A model generated the notes under the pieces. It had not been told where the DNA came from and did no database searches. It saw nothing but the letters and a program-made list of their open reading frames with translations. From an uncultured Clostridium sp. (GTDB taxonomy: Bacteria; Bacillota; Clostridia; TANB77; CAG-508), in NCBI GenBank assembly GCA_958422985.1, contig CATZPY010000002.1:1-64000 (forward strand): 64,000 bases of DNA, in the 5' to 3' direction. Both the position numbers and the translations under genes were made by a program. Numbering within the stretch: the stretch's first letter is position 1; every line of letters starts with the position of its first letter. Below, in pieces: positions 1-9,398 of this stretch.

Positions 1-2
1 GA

Positions 3-224
3 GATTGGAATAGTGGTATGCATTCTGCAGAAGAAGAAGGAATAGAAAAAGGAATGAAAAAAGGAATAAAAGAAGGAGAAAAGAGAGGTAAAAAATTAAA
101 AACAGAAGAAATTGCGATGAAGATGCTAAGAAAAGGAATTGAAGAAGCAACGATAGAAGAAGTAACAAATTTAACTTTAGAAGAAATAGAAAGAATAAAA
201 GAAAAGCTAAAAAATAAAAATTAG
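3..224 (+). CDS. C-terminal fragment of Rpn-type PD-(D/E)XK nuclease/transposase-like protein (5' end outside window)
   Basis: The frame is open to the left edge (residues DWNSG precede the first Met), so this is the tail of a longer gene. What remains is a Glu/Lys-rich helix (EEEGIEKGMKKGIKEG) followed by a short helical end (EEIAMKMLRKGIEEATIEEV). That tail is typical of Rpn/PD-(D/E)XK family putative transposases in Clostridia, whose catalytic domain would lie upstream. The charged GxxxG-like repeat region is the main evidence; no catalytic residue is in view. Family assignment is inference from the tail alone. A terminator hairpin follows at 351-384. Confidence 0.55.
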   Translation, partial: DWNSGMHSAEEEGIEKGMKKGIKEGEKRGKKLKTEEIAMKMLRKGIEEATIEEVTNLTLEEIERIKEKLKNKN

Positions 225-557
225 TTACAAACTAGCAAACAAAATGATAAACACATTTGTTGTACGATAAAACAACATTACTTCGAACAAAAAACTAACA
301 AACCAAAAGTATAAAAACAAAATGTTATAAAAATGTAAATAACTATATGTAAAAAGACTGTGCGTAAAGGCTACAGTCTTTTTTACATTTTAGCAAGCTT
401 TACAAAATAAACGAGAGAATCTAATATATAATAAAAGGTTCGTAAAAGAACACACACACAACACACACTTAATTTAATAATAGTACAGAGCAGTAGCACA
501 CACACTACTACTCTATCTGTTATTGTTAAAAAACAAATAGCAGGAGGAAAAAAGAAA
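225..557 (+). other. Non-coding stretch: terminator, CA-rich tract and leader hairpin before the giant gene
   Basis: No gene is visible. It holds the terminator at 351-384, a CA-repeat tract (about 448-470), a second ACACAC run at 496-505 inside an imperfect hairpin (about 488-513; arms GAGCAGTAG and CTACTACTC) and the AGGAGG ribosome site at 542-547. A TATAAT hexamer lies at 427-432, but I find no good -35 at 16-18 bp, so the promoter is uncertain. Confidence 0.5.
351..384 (+). terminator. Intrinsic terminator
   Basis: Arms AAAAAGACTGT (351-361) and ACAGTCTTTTT (373-383) pair perfectly around an 11-nt loop and end in a T tract. It closes the transcript of the Rpn-like fragment. Confidence 0.75.
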
Positions 558-3500
558 ATGGCCAAATTTGTCTTTAGAAAAAAAGGAAATATGACCACTA
601 ACAAACCTATGTACTTCGCCATAGGTCTATTAATGGTGCTTTTTATTATATGGCTAACATACTATATATTTTTAAAATACAGTCCCATAATGAATTTTAA
701 ATATGAAGGGTATGCAGTAAAAGGCAAAGAGATAACAGAAAACTTGCTAGGAGCAGAGAATAATAAAAATGATGCTACCAAAAATAATAATTTAAATAAT
801 TATAAGAACATAAATTTAGCAAAAATAGAGGAGCAAGGGACAATATTTAAAAAATTAAGGACATACTTTGTAGGAAATAAAGAAAAAACAGAGATAGACT
901 TAAATTACCCAATATATATAAATAATAAAAATACAATATATAACTTAAGTAAAGATATAACACTTATAAGTAAAGATTTTGAAAAAGCAGTAGGATATCC
1001 TAACATAAGTATATCAGATGGAAAGGTCTATAATGGAAATAGTTTAGAAAGAGCAGATAGTAAAGAGTATATATTTGCGAAGACAAATGAAGGAATATAT
1101 ATAAATTTAAAAGAGATAAAAATAAATACAACAGCAAATGAATATATAGTACCAATAAATAGCTTAATAGCTTTTGCAGAAAATAAAATAAGATATTATG
1201 CTATTCAAAATAACACATTAATATTTAACGAAATAAATGATGTAGACTATAACTCACAAGTTGTTATAAAAAATATAGAAGAAAAAACTCAAACTGCACA
1301 TAATAGCCAAAACTCTCAAAAAGTGGATAATACATATAATTATGAAGAATTACTAACACGTTTAGGAATAATAAAAAAAGAAGCAGATAACCAAGTAAAC
1401 GAAGAAATAGAAAAAGAAGATACTTCTACAAACAGAACAGAAGAAACCAATCAAAAAGAAGAAAAACAAGAAAATGAAACAGCGCCGAACAACCAAGAAC
1501 AACAATATCCAGAGAATAACGAACCATCAAACCAAGAAAGCAAGTACATAAAACCAGAAGTAACAGCAGAAGGATTTACAGCAGAGGTATATACAGCTAA
1601 AAGTATTTTACACATAAAAGACCCAGCAGGAAGAATAGTAGAAGCGCCAACATTTGAAATATATAAAAATGGAAAAATATATTTAAGAAGAACATATACA
1701 AACTCTGGAAACATAATAGTAACAGGATTAGAGCCAGATGTAGAATACGAAATAGTAGGAAAATATGTGTATAAAAACGAAGAAGACAAAAAAATAGAAA
1801 ATACATTTTATAAAGGAAAAATAAAAACAAAAGGATATGAAGCATTAGGAGCAATAACATTAGGTAAAGAAGAAGGAGAAATATATAATAATAAAATCCA
1901 AATAAAAAATTTAAAAATAACGTCAAATTTAAATGCAGAGGAAATAAAAGGAATAAATAAAATAGTAATAGTAGCAAATGGAATAAAAACAACATTAAAA
2001 AATGACAAACTAAATATGTTATTACAAGGAAAAGAAATAACAGTAGAGACATCTGAAGGATTGCCATCAAAAAGCAAAATAGACTATGAAATAAAATTTT
2101 TTGATAAAAATGAAGTAGAGCTAAAAGTAGAAAATAACAAGGGAACAACGAGAACATCAAAACAAGAGCCAACAGCAAGAATAACAGTAAAAGAGCAGGA
2201 CATTGTAAGTGTAACTTTAGATTTAAAACTAAACAATAAAGACAGTGTAGATTTAGAAAACTATAAATATATTGTAAAAAGAGCAAACGGAACAATAGCA
2301 AAAGAAGAAAAATTAGCAAAGAATGAAAAAAAGATATATTTAAATGATTTAGATTCAAACCAATATTACGAAATAAAAATATATGCAGATTACAATTTAA
2401 ACGATAATAAAGGAGAGCAAACCAATAAAGAAATAGGAAAATTAATATTTGCAACAAAACCATTATCAACATTAGGTTCTATAGAAATGCAAGTAAATCC
2501 TAAAGAAATAAGTACAACATTTGCAGAAATTAAATACAAAATAGATAAAGATAGAACAGACGAAAGATTAGTGCAAATATTAAATAACATACAAATAGAA
2601 ATAATAGAAAAAAGCGAATCAAACCAAAAAAACAAAAATAATAAGCAAGAGCAAAGTAACAACAATTCAGAAAAAAACAATAAAAAGTCAAAAAGAGTAG
2701 TAGCAAGTAAAGAAATAACAGGAGAAGAATTAGAAAAGCTAAAAGAAGGAGAAGAAATAGAAATAAAATATGACTTGTTAGACTCTAATACAACATACGA
2801 AATACAAATAACAAGCCAAGTAAAGCAAGGAACAACCCCAGAAGAAATACAAGTAACATATAATTATAAAGAATTTATAACTTTAAGAAGCACAGCAAAA
2901 GTAGAAATGCAAAACAAGTTTGTAACAGGCGAAATGATAGACTTTGATGTACGCATACAAGATAAAGATAATGCAGTATTAAATAATAAGATAAGAATGG
3001 AACTAAGAGATGAAAAAAGCAATTTAATAGATTTAACAGAGATAGAAACTAATAAGGAATATGTAAGAAAAACATATAACAAATTAGAAGAAAATAAAAC
3101 ATATAGCCTAAAATTTTATGCAGATCAATATAATGAAGGAAGCACAGATGAAACTTACAAAATAAACTATTTAATATACGAAGTAGAAATAGTAACAGAA
3201 CCAGGAATAAGTGGTAATATAGGCTTAAAGAGTATGCTAAGAAAAACTACAGGAAAAAATTTGGTAGATGTAGAGTCTAAAATAAAATGGTATTCTTATT
3301 GCATGAATACATATACATTTTATGGAAAAAAATATGAAAAAGAAACAAATATATTAAGTTTATATGCAGGTACTAAAAATAATAGTCAATTATACGTATA
3401 TGACCTTAAAGACTATATAGGGCAAGAAGTTACAATTAGCTTTAAAGCAAAAACAACACAAGAAGGAATGAAAGTAGGTATACAAAATAGTAAAGGACTG

Positions 3501-6500
3501 TATGACGACAAAAATAGAACATATATAGATGTAATACAAGAATTTAAAGAGTATAAGCAAACAATTATAGTAAAAGAACCTGGATATGTTGGCTTTTTTG
3601 TTCAAAATAAGTCTGAAGACGATAATACATTATTATATATACAAGATTTACAAATAGAACTAGGAAATAGGAAAACATCATATGAACCATATAAATATGA
3701 AATAGAAAGCCAGGCAATAGTAAATTTAGAAGATAAAAGAAATGAAATAGTAACAAATGATTATTATATAAAAACATATGAAGATGGCACAGAAATAAAC
3801 AATATAAGGTATGAAGATATTCCAGAAAATAATAAAGTAGAAAATGTAGTAAAAGAATTAGAATTACAAGAAAACAAAAATTATAAAATAGAACTATTGG
3901 TAAAAATAAGAGATAGAAATTATACCATAACAACAGCTGAATTTAACACAAAAGAAGGCGAAATAAAAGGAATTACAACAGAAGAAGAATATAAAGAAAT
4001 ACAACCAGAAGGTAATTATATTGTGCTAAACAACTTAGATTTTACTAATAAAAATATTGCAAATGACTATCAATTTAGTCCTAATATGGAGTTTGAAGGA
4101 AATATTAATTACAATGGGTATATAATTACAATAGACACAGTAACAAAAAATAACGAATATCATTTAAGTCCATTATTTTATAAGATAGGAGCAAATGCCA
4201 AAATAAGCAATTTATGTATAGAACTATATATGAATACTAAATACCCAATCTATGGTAACCTAGTATTTGACTCTAATAAAGGAACAATAGAAAATTGTTT
4301 TATAAATCTTAAAGAGAGTAATGAAAAAAAGAACCTAAATTTTGCTTTAGTTGGATCATATAACAAAGGTACAATAAATAACCTTATAGTTAAACTTAGC
4401 GAAGATTTATATGCCGAATTTAATGGATATATTATATATGAAAATCAGGGTACTATAAAAAATGGATATTTATATGGAAAAAGCTTAAAATTAAGCGCAA
4501 GAGAAGCGGCTTTAGTTAATAGTGCCTTTGTCCAATCTAATGCAGGCGAGATTTATAATATGTACTCTACAATTAATTTAGATGCAGAAGAAATAAAAGA
4601 AAATGATATATTTAGTAAATTTGTAGGAAGTAACTATGGAGGAACCGTAAGAAATATTTACACAGTTGGGCTTGGTACAGCATATACAAAGAAATATAAT
4701 GCAAATACAGGTAGAACACAAGGAAAAGTAGAAAATAGCTATTACATAAATGACGAAATATTTGAAGGAAAAGCAGATACGAAAACAACCAGTAAATCAT
4801 TATATAACAAGGAATTCCAAAACCAAATATTAAACAGCGAAAATAGTTTCGAAATAGATAAAAATATAGAACAAGGTTATTATCCTATGCTTAAATTACC
4901 AGAATGTATGCCAAGGCAAGAATTTATAGAACTTCCAGAATTAACAGAAAAAGATTTACCAGACATAGTAACAAATAAGGTAATAGCACAAGAGAATAAA
5001 ACAGCAAAAATAGAACTAGAAGTATATAACCCAGCAGGTGAAACAATAACAGATATTAAAATAAAAAACTTAACTACTAAAATAGTTTCACAAAATTATA
5101 GCAATGGAAAAAGTACAGTAGTGGTAGAAGTATATAACCCAATTGTATGTGTTTCTAACTATTCTATTTTAAGTATAACAACAAAAGGTGCAATGAATTT
5201 GCCATATACACGCACATACGAAGAAAATGAAAGAAATATAAAATTAGAATTATATAACGAAATTTGGAATGTAGAAGACTGGCAAAACATGAAAAAGAAC
5301 AATAAAGAAAACTATAAATTAATGCAAGATTTAGACTTTAAAAATGCAAGAGAAGACTTATATACACAAATAACAATAAGCGGAATATTAGATGGAATTG
5401 GCCATACAATAAAAAACATAAATACAAAATGGTATTTATTTGATAATGCAGCAGATGGTGCAATTATAAGAAATATTAATATAGAAAACTATAGTGCAGC
5501 TTCAGATACCTATTATTTAGGAATATTTTCTGTTAGTGCAAATGCATTACTAGAAAACATAAATTGTAATAATATTACTTTAAAAACAACTAAGAGCACA
5601 CAAATAGGTGGATTAGTAGGATATTCAAATCAAACAATTTTTAAGAACATTACATTAAACAATGTAAAAATAGAAATGCAAGGAAGCAAAGATACTCTTA
5701 CATGTATTGGAGGAGTAGCAGGGATTACAAATGCAGATTTCCAAAATGTAGCAGTAAACAATTTATATATTAATGATACAAATAGTGCAACGAAGAAGAT
5801 AGGAGGAATAGTTGGTCAGCAAAGTGATGTAAGGTTTAAAATAGAAAACTGCTATGTAAAAGGAAAAATAGTTTCTAATTCGGGCTATATAGGTGGAATT
5901 GCAGGTAGTGGACAAACCGTTATTAAAAACTCGTATGCCTATGTAGATATTATAGGAAATGGTGAATATATTGGTGGAATAGTTGGTAACAACGAACAAA
6001 ATAGTTTAGAAATAAAAAATAATTTATATATTGGTAATATAGTAAATAAAAAAGAAACAGATTTAACTAAACCTATAATAGGAAATAGTGATGCAATGAG
6101 TGTAAATAACTATATTTATGAAAACAACAAAATAAATGGTAATATAGACAAAAAAGAAAAATCTTTGACAGAAAAACAATTAAAAAATAAAGACACATAT
6201 ATAAATAAGTTAAAGTTTGATAGTAATTTTAATTATGAGAATGTAGAAAATGGAATACTACCAAAGCTTAATAATTCGGAAACTAAGAATTTATTACCAA
6301 ACCAAGAAGATATAAAAATTCCTAATAATGATATATTTATAGAAGAGGTAGAAACATTAAAAACAGATAGCAATAATTTACAAATACAACTTATATTAAA
6401 TAACCCAAATGAATATGAAGTAAATGATGTACAAATAGAAAATATGGAACATACAATTTTAGAAAATAGAACAGTTAATAAAAAAACATATTTAAAACTA

Positions 6501-9227
6501 AAAGGAACACCTACAAAGTATTATGATTTTTATATTATAAATGGTGTAACTTATTCTATAGGAGACGAAAATATTACACTAGAAGTATATGACATAATAA
6601 ATGAAGCGTTTTATAAAGAAATAACAAAATACGAAGATTGGCAAAATATAGACAAAGAAAGCTATGAAAACTATAGGTTGCTAGCAGATCTGGATTTTGC
6701 AGGAAAGCAAGATGTAAATAATAGTTTAAAGATAAATAGACTAGTAACAGAGGGAGAAATTCATACTATAAAAAATATTACATTAGAATCTAAAGATCGA
6801 AAAGTAAGTGTAATAGAGGAAAGTAAAAATTTAATAGAAAATGTGACATTTGAAAATATAACAATAAAAGCACCATATAATTATTTAGGTGTAATATCTA
6901 ATAATATGGGAGATATACAAAATGTTGATTTTAATAATATAAAAGTAGAAGCAGAAGGAAAACAATCAATAGGATCTATAGGTATAAACAGTGGAAAATT
7001 ACAAAATATTAAGTTGAATAATATAAATATTATAGGACAAACCAAAGTTGGTGGATTAGTAGGAGAAACAGACGACACAGTAATTGATAATATTGTAGGA
7101 AAAAACATAAAAGTAGAAGGAAATGGGAACTTTATAGGAGGAATAATGGGTTATATAGTTGGAAATAGAAGTACTACTGCAGGAATGGGAATTATTACGA
7201 ACATTAGTATAAAAAATTCAGAAATAACGACAAGCACAGGAACTGGTATAGGAGGCATATATGGACTGCAAAGTGGCAATTCTAGGGTAGAAGAAAACTT
7301 AAATACTATTAACTGCAAAATATCCGGAATAAGTTCGGTAGGTGGTATAGCTGGAGGAAGTGGATATCAAACTGAAGGAATAAAAGATGTAAATGTCATA
7401 AATTCTACAATAGTAGGAGAAGGAGATGGCATAGGTGGCTTAATTGGTAATGGTGGAAATGTACAATATAGCTATATAAAGAATTCTGAAGTAATAGCAA
7501 ACAATGTAAATTCTAAAAATATTGGTGGAATGATAGGCAAATTATCATGGGGTGTAAATTATGGTGGCTCTATAAAAACAAATGTAACCACTAATGCAGA
7601 TAATGTAGGTGGAATAGTAGGATATGGAATGCAAATGAATACTATATTCTTGCTAGATTCTACAATTGTTGGTAAAAATTCTGTTGGAGGTCTTTCAGGT
7701 TTTGGAGAAATAAGTACAATATCTAATACATATAGTAATGCAAATGTTATAGGAAGTGGTAAAGCGGTAGGTGGTATTATAGGATATTTAGATAATTCTA
7801 AAATGACTAATATAATCAACGTTACAAGTATTTTGAATAGCTACTATGCAGGTGGAACTGTTACGGGAAAAGAAAATATAGGTGGAATAATAGGAGAAAT
7901 AGCAAAAGAAATATATGATGAAGATGGTAAAAAAAGATATTATTCAAATTATATAGAAGCAGAGTTAATAAGCGAAGATAAAGAAACAGTATCACTTGGT
8001 ATAGGAAACATGGAAGAAGAAAATGCAAAATTTATAGATAATTATTATTATAAATATTCAAAGATAAACGAAGAATATCCAAGCGAGGAAAACGAAAGCT
8101 ATATTCTAAACGAAAACTACTTAGTAGAAGAAGAATTAAAGAAAAAAGAAACATATATAAATAAATTAAAATGGGCAAACGCTGGGTATGATTACGAAAT
8201 ATTAAAACAAAATAAATATCCAGTATTAAAAGCCAATAATCAAATTTTAGAAAATCAAGAAGGTATAGAACTTCCAACAGATCCACAAAATAGTATAAAT
8301 AAAGACCTAGAATATGAATTTAATTATCAAGACAAAAAGATAAAAACATATAAAACTCATAGTGAAATTTACGACCAAGAAGGTAATAGTGTAAAAAGAA
8401 AAAGTAAAATATATGTAAAAGATGGAAAGTTATACTTATTAGATAGCAATATGCCAATTGTTCCAAAAAACTTTATTTTGGACACATATAATGGAAAAGA
8501 GTATGAAACAGTTTTAGGTACAAATGGAAAAATGTATGACTTAAAAGAAAGATTAAACTATCCAGAAAACTTTAAGAATGAAGGAATTGCAAGTATAGGG
8601 AACAATTTAAATACAGATAAAAAGGAAATAGAAGTTTTATATAAAAATGGTGATAAACTTAAATTTAATTACCAAACAGGTGAAGTAATTTATAGCGAAA
8701 AACTAGAAGAAAATAAAACTAATTTATTAGATTATATAGGAGATAAATTAAGTGGAAAAGAAGAAGCAATATTGCCAAATAAACAAAAATATGAAGAAAC
8801 AAAAGAGCTTATGAATAAACTGGAAGAAATACCAGTAGATGAAGCTAAAAAGCAGGAGGACATAAGCAATTCCGAAGAAAATAATAATGAACAAATGATA
8901 GGTAATTTATCCGAAATGCAAAACATAAAAAATGAAAACAAAGCTGATGTAGAAGATGGCAATGTAGTAGAAAATTCTTCAAACTACATAACAACATATA
9001 ATAAAGAAAAACATAAATACGAAATATATAACGAAGAGGAATTACTAAATACATCAAAACAAACAGTTCTAACAGAAAATGAAAAGATAGAAACAAATAA
9101 TTTAGCAAATTTTTATTCAGCACAAATTTCCAAAAATGTATCAAAAAAAGGAAAAGCTGTAATATATGTAATTATTTTTACAGTAATAATAATATTAGTT
9201 ATATTATTAAAGAAGAAACGTGAATAA
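558..9227 (+). CDS. Giant membrane-anchored surface protein with GLUG / Zmp-related modules (2,889 aa)
   Basis: The start is ATG 558, 10 nt after AGGAGG. Residues about 19-40 form a membrane segment after a basic N-terminus, and residues about 2865-2885 form a second one followed by KKKRE, so the bulk is probably outside and tethered at both ends. Visible parts: an Asn/Glu-rich linker (about 278-330); several beta-sandwich repeats (about 330-890); a jelly-roll carbohydrate-binding-like domain (about 898-1048) ending in IELGNRKTSYEPY; then three modules starting near 1139, 1568 and 2018. Each module opens with a pattern like WQN...NYKLMQDLDF, runs through Gly-rich GLUG repeats (GGIVG, GGIAG) and closes with a YPxLK-like motif (about 1440, 1898, 2552). 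This layout resembles the non-catalytic part of streptococcal ZmpB-type proteases. I see no HExxH, so it is probably an adhesin or binding protein rather than a protease. No LPxTG. Exact function unknown. Confidence 0.7.
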   Translation: MAKFVFRKKGNMTTNKPMYFAIGLLMVLFIIWLTYYIFLKYSPIMNFKYEGYAVKGKEITENLLGAENNKNDATKNNNLNNYKNINLAKIEEQGTIFKKLRTYFVGNKEKTEIDLNYPIYINNKNTIYNLSKDITLISKDFEKAVGYPNISISDGKVYNGNSLERADSKEYIFAKTNEGIYINLKEIKINTTANEYIVPINSLIAFAENKIRYYAIQNNTLIFNEINDVDYNSQVVIKNIEEKTQTAHNSQNSQKVDNTYNYEELLTRLGIIKKEADNQVNEEIEKEDTSTNRTEETNQKEEKQENETAPNNQEQQYPENNEPSNQESKYIKPEVTAEGFTAEVYTAKSILHIKDPAGRIVEAPTFEIYKNGKIYLRRTYTNSGNIIVTGLEPDVEYEIVGKYVYKNEEDKKIENTFYKGKIKTKGYEALGAITLGKEEGEIYNNKIQIKNLKITSNLNAEEIKGINKIVIVANGIKTTLKNDKLNMLLQGKEITVETSEGLPSKSKIDYEIKFFDKNEVELKVENNKGTTRTSKQEPTARITVKEQDIVSVTLDLKLNNKDSVDLENYKYIVKRANGTIAKEEKLAKNEKKIYLNDLDSNQYYEIKIYADYNLNDNKGEQTNKEIGKLIFATKPLSTLGSIEMQVNPKEISTTFAEIKYKIDKDRTDERLVQILNNIQIEIIEKSESNQKNKNNKQEQSNNNSEKNNKKSKRVVASKEITGEELEKLKEGEEIEIKYDLLDSNTTYEIQITSQVKQGTTPEEIQVTYNYKEFITLRSTAKVEMQNKFVTGEMIDFDVRIQDKDNAVLNNKIRMELRDEKSNLIDLTEIETNKEYVRKTYNKLEENKTYSLKFYADQYNEGSTDETYKINYLIYEVEIVTEPGISGNIGLKSMLRKTTGKNLVDVESKIKWYSYCMNTYTFYGKKYEKETNILSLYAGTKNNSQLYVYDLKDYIGQEVTISFKAKTTQEGMKVGIQNSKGLYDDKNRTYIDVIQEFKEYKQTIIVKEPGYVGFFVQNKSEDDNTLLYIQDLQIELGNRKTSYEPYKYEIESQAIVNLEDKRNEIVTNDYYIKTYEDGTEINNIRYEDIPENNKVENVVKELELQENKNYKIELLVKIRDRNYTITTAEFNTKEGEIKGITTEEEYKEIQPEGNYIVLNNLDFTNKNIANDYQFSPNMEFEGNINYNGYIITIDTVTKNNEYHLSPLFYKIGANAKISNLCIELYMNTKYPIYGNLVFDSNKGTIENCFINLKESNEKKNLNFALVGSYNKGTINNLIVKLSEDLYAEFNGYIIYENQGTIKNGYLYGKSLKLSAREAALVNSAFVQSNAGEIYNMYSTINLDAEEIKENDIFSKFVGSNYGGTVRNIYTVGLGTAYTKKYNANTGRTQGKVENSYYINDEIFEGKADTKTTSKSLYNKEFQNQILNSENSFEIDKNIEQGYYPMLKLPECMPRQEFIELPELTEKDLPDIVTNKVIAQENKTAKIELEVYNPAGETITDIKIKNLTTKIVSQNYSNGKSTVVVEVYNPIVCVSNYSILSITTKGAMNLPYTRTYEENERNIKLELYNEIWNVEDWQNMKKNNKENYKLMQDLDFKNAREDLYTQITISGILDGIGHTIKNINTKWYLFDNAADGAIIRNINIENYSAASDTYYLGIFSVSANALLENINCNNITLKTTKSTQIGGLVGYSNQTIFKNITLNNVKIEMQGSKDTLTCIGGVAGITNADFQNVAVNNLYINDTNSATKKIGGIVGQQSDVRFKIENCYVKGKIVSNSGYIGGIAGSGQTVIKNSYAYVDIIGNGEYIGGIVGNNEQNSLEIKNNLYIGNIVNKKETDLTKPIIGNSDAMSVNNYIYENNKINGNIDKKEKSLTEKQLKNKDTYINKLKFDSNFNYENVENGILPKLNNSETKNLLPNQEDIKIPNNDIFIEEVETLKTDSNNLQIQLILNNPNEYEVNDVQIENMEHTILENRTVNKKTYLKLKGTPTKYYDFYIINGVTYSIGDENITLEVYDIINEAFYKEITKYEDWQNIDKESYENYRLLADLDFAGKQDVNNSLKINRLVTEGEIHTIKNITLESKDRKVSVIEESKNLIENVTFENITIKAPYNYLGVISNNMGDIQNVDFNNIKVEAEGKQSIGSIGINSGKLQNIKLNNINIIGQTKVGGLVGETDDTVIDNIVGKNIKVEGNGNFIGGIMGYIVGNRSTTAGMGIITNISIKNSEITTSTGTGIGGIYGLQSGNSRVEENLNTINCKISGISSVGGIAGGSGYQTEGIKDVNVINSTIVGEGDGIGGLIGNGGNVQYSYIKNSEVIANNVNSKNIGGMIGKLSWGVNYGGSIKTNVTTNADNVGGIVGYGMQMNTIFLLDSTIVGKNSVGGLSGFGEISTISNTYSNANVIGSGKAVGGIIGYLDNSKMTNIINVTSILNSYYAGGTVTGKENIGGIIGEIAKEIYDEDGKKRYYSNYIEAELISEDKETVSLGIGNMEEENAKFIDNYYYKYSKINEEYPSEENESYILNENYLVEEELKKKETYINKLKWANAGYDYEILKQNKYPVLKANNQILENQEGIELPTDPQNSINKDLEYEFNYQDKKIKTYKTHSEIYDQEGNSVKRKSKIYVKDGKLYLLDSNMPIVPKNFILDTYNGKEYETVLGTNGKMYDLKERLNYPENFKNEGIASIGNNLNTDKKEIEVLYKNGDKLKFNYQTGEVIYSEKLEENKTNLLDYIGDKLSGKEEAILPNKQKYEETKELMNKLEEIPVDEAKKQEDISNSEENNNEQMIGNLSEMQNIKNENKADVEDGNVVENSSNYITTYNKEKHKYEIYNEEELLNTSKQTVLTENEKIETNNLANFYSAQISKNVSKKGKAVIYVIIFTVIIILVILLKKKRE

Positions 9228-9230
9228 AAA

Positions 9231-9268
9231 TTTGGGATTGTGGGACGCTCCTTAAAATCCCAGTTTAA
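9231..9268. repeat. Dispersed repeat R1, copy A
   Basis: Imperfect palindrome GGGATT...GGGACGCTCC...AAAATCCC, 3 nt after the stop of the giant gene. It aligns with the copies at 16571, 20336, 36221, 38986 and 60391. Confidence 0.75.
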
Positions 9269-9286
9269 TAGCTATAAAAATTAAGA

Positions 9287-9320
9287 AACGGTTTTAAACT
9301 ATAGATTTAAAGCCGTTTTT
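9287..9320 (+). terminator. Intrinsic terminator of the giant gene
   Basis: Arms AACGGTTTTAAA (9287-9298) and TTTAAAGCCGTT (9306-9317), with one G-U pair, followed by a T tract. Confidence 0.8.
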
Positions 9321-9342
9321 GTATACTAAGAGAATCTGAAAT

Positions 9343-9371
9343 TTGACATGGTAAAGGTAATATAATAGAAT
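9343..9371 (+). promoter_or_regulatory. Promoter of murF operon
   Basis: TTGACA at 9343-9348 and TAGAAT at 9366-9371 are separated by 17 bp. A nearby TATAAT at 9361 is only 12 bp away and is less likely to be the -10. Confidence 0.65.
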
Positions 9372-9398
9372 ATTAAGAAATTATAAAGAAAGGGGAGT

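Noticed and set aside
1597..2472. 291-codon open frame on the - strand, rich in Leu/Phe
   Set aside because: It is the antisense of the giant surface-protein gene. AT-rich codons read backward give Leu/Phe-rich frames; no ribosome site or motif.
558..9227. Zmp-type metalloprotease activity
   Set aside because: I found no HExxH motif in the protein; only the non-catalytic GLUG-type regions match.
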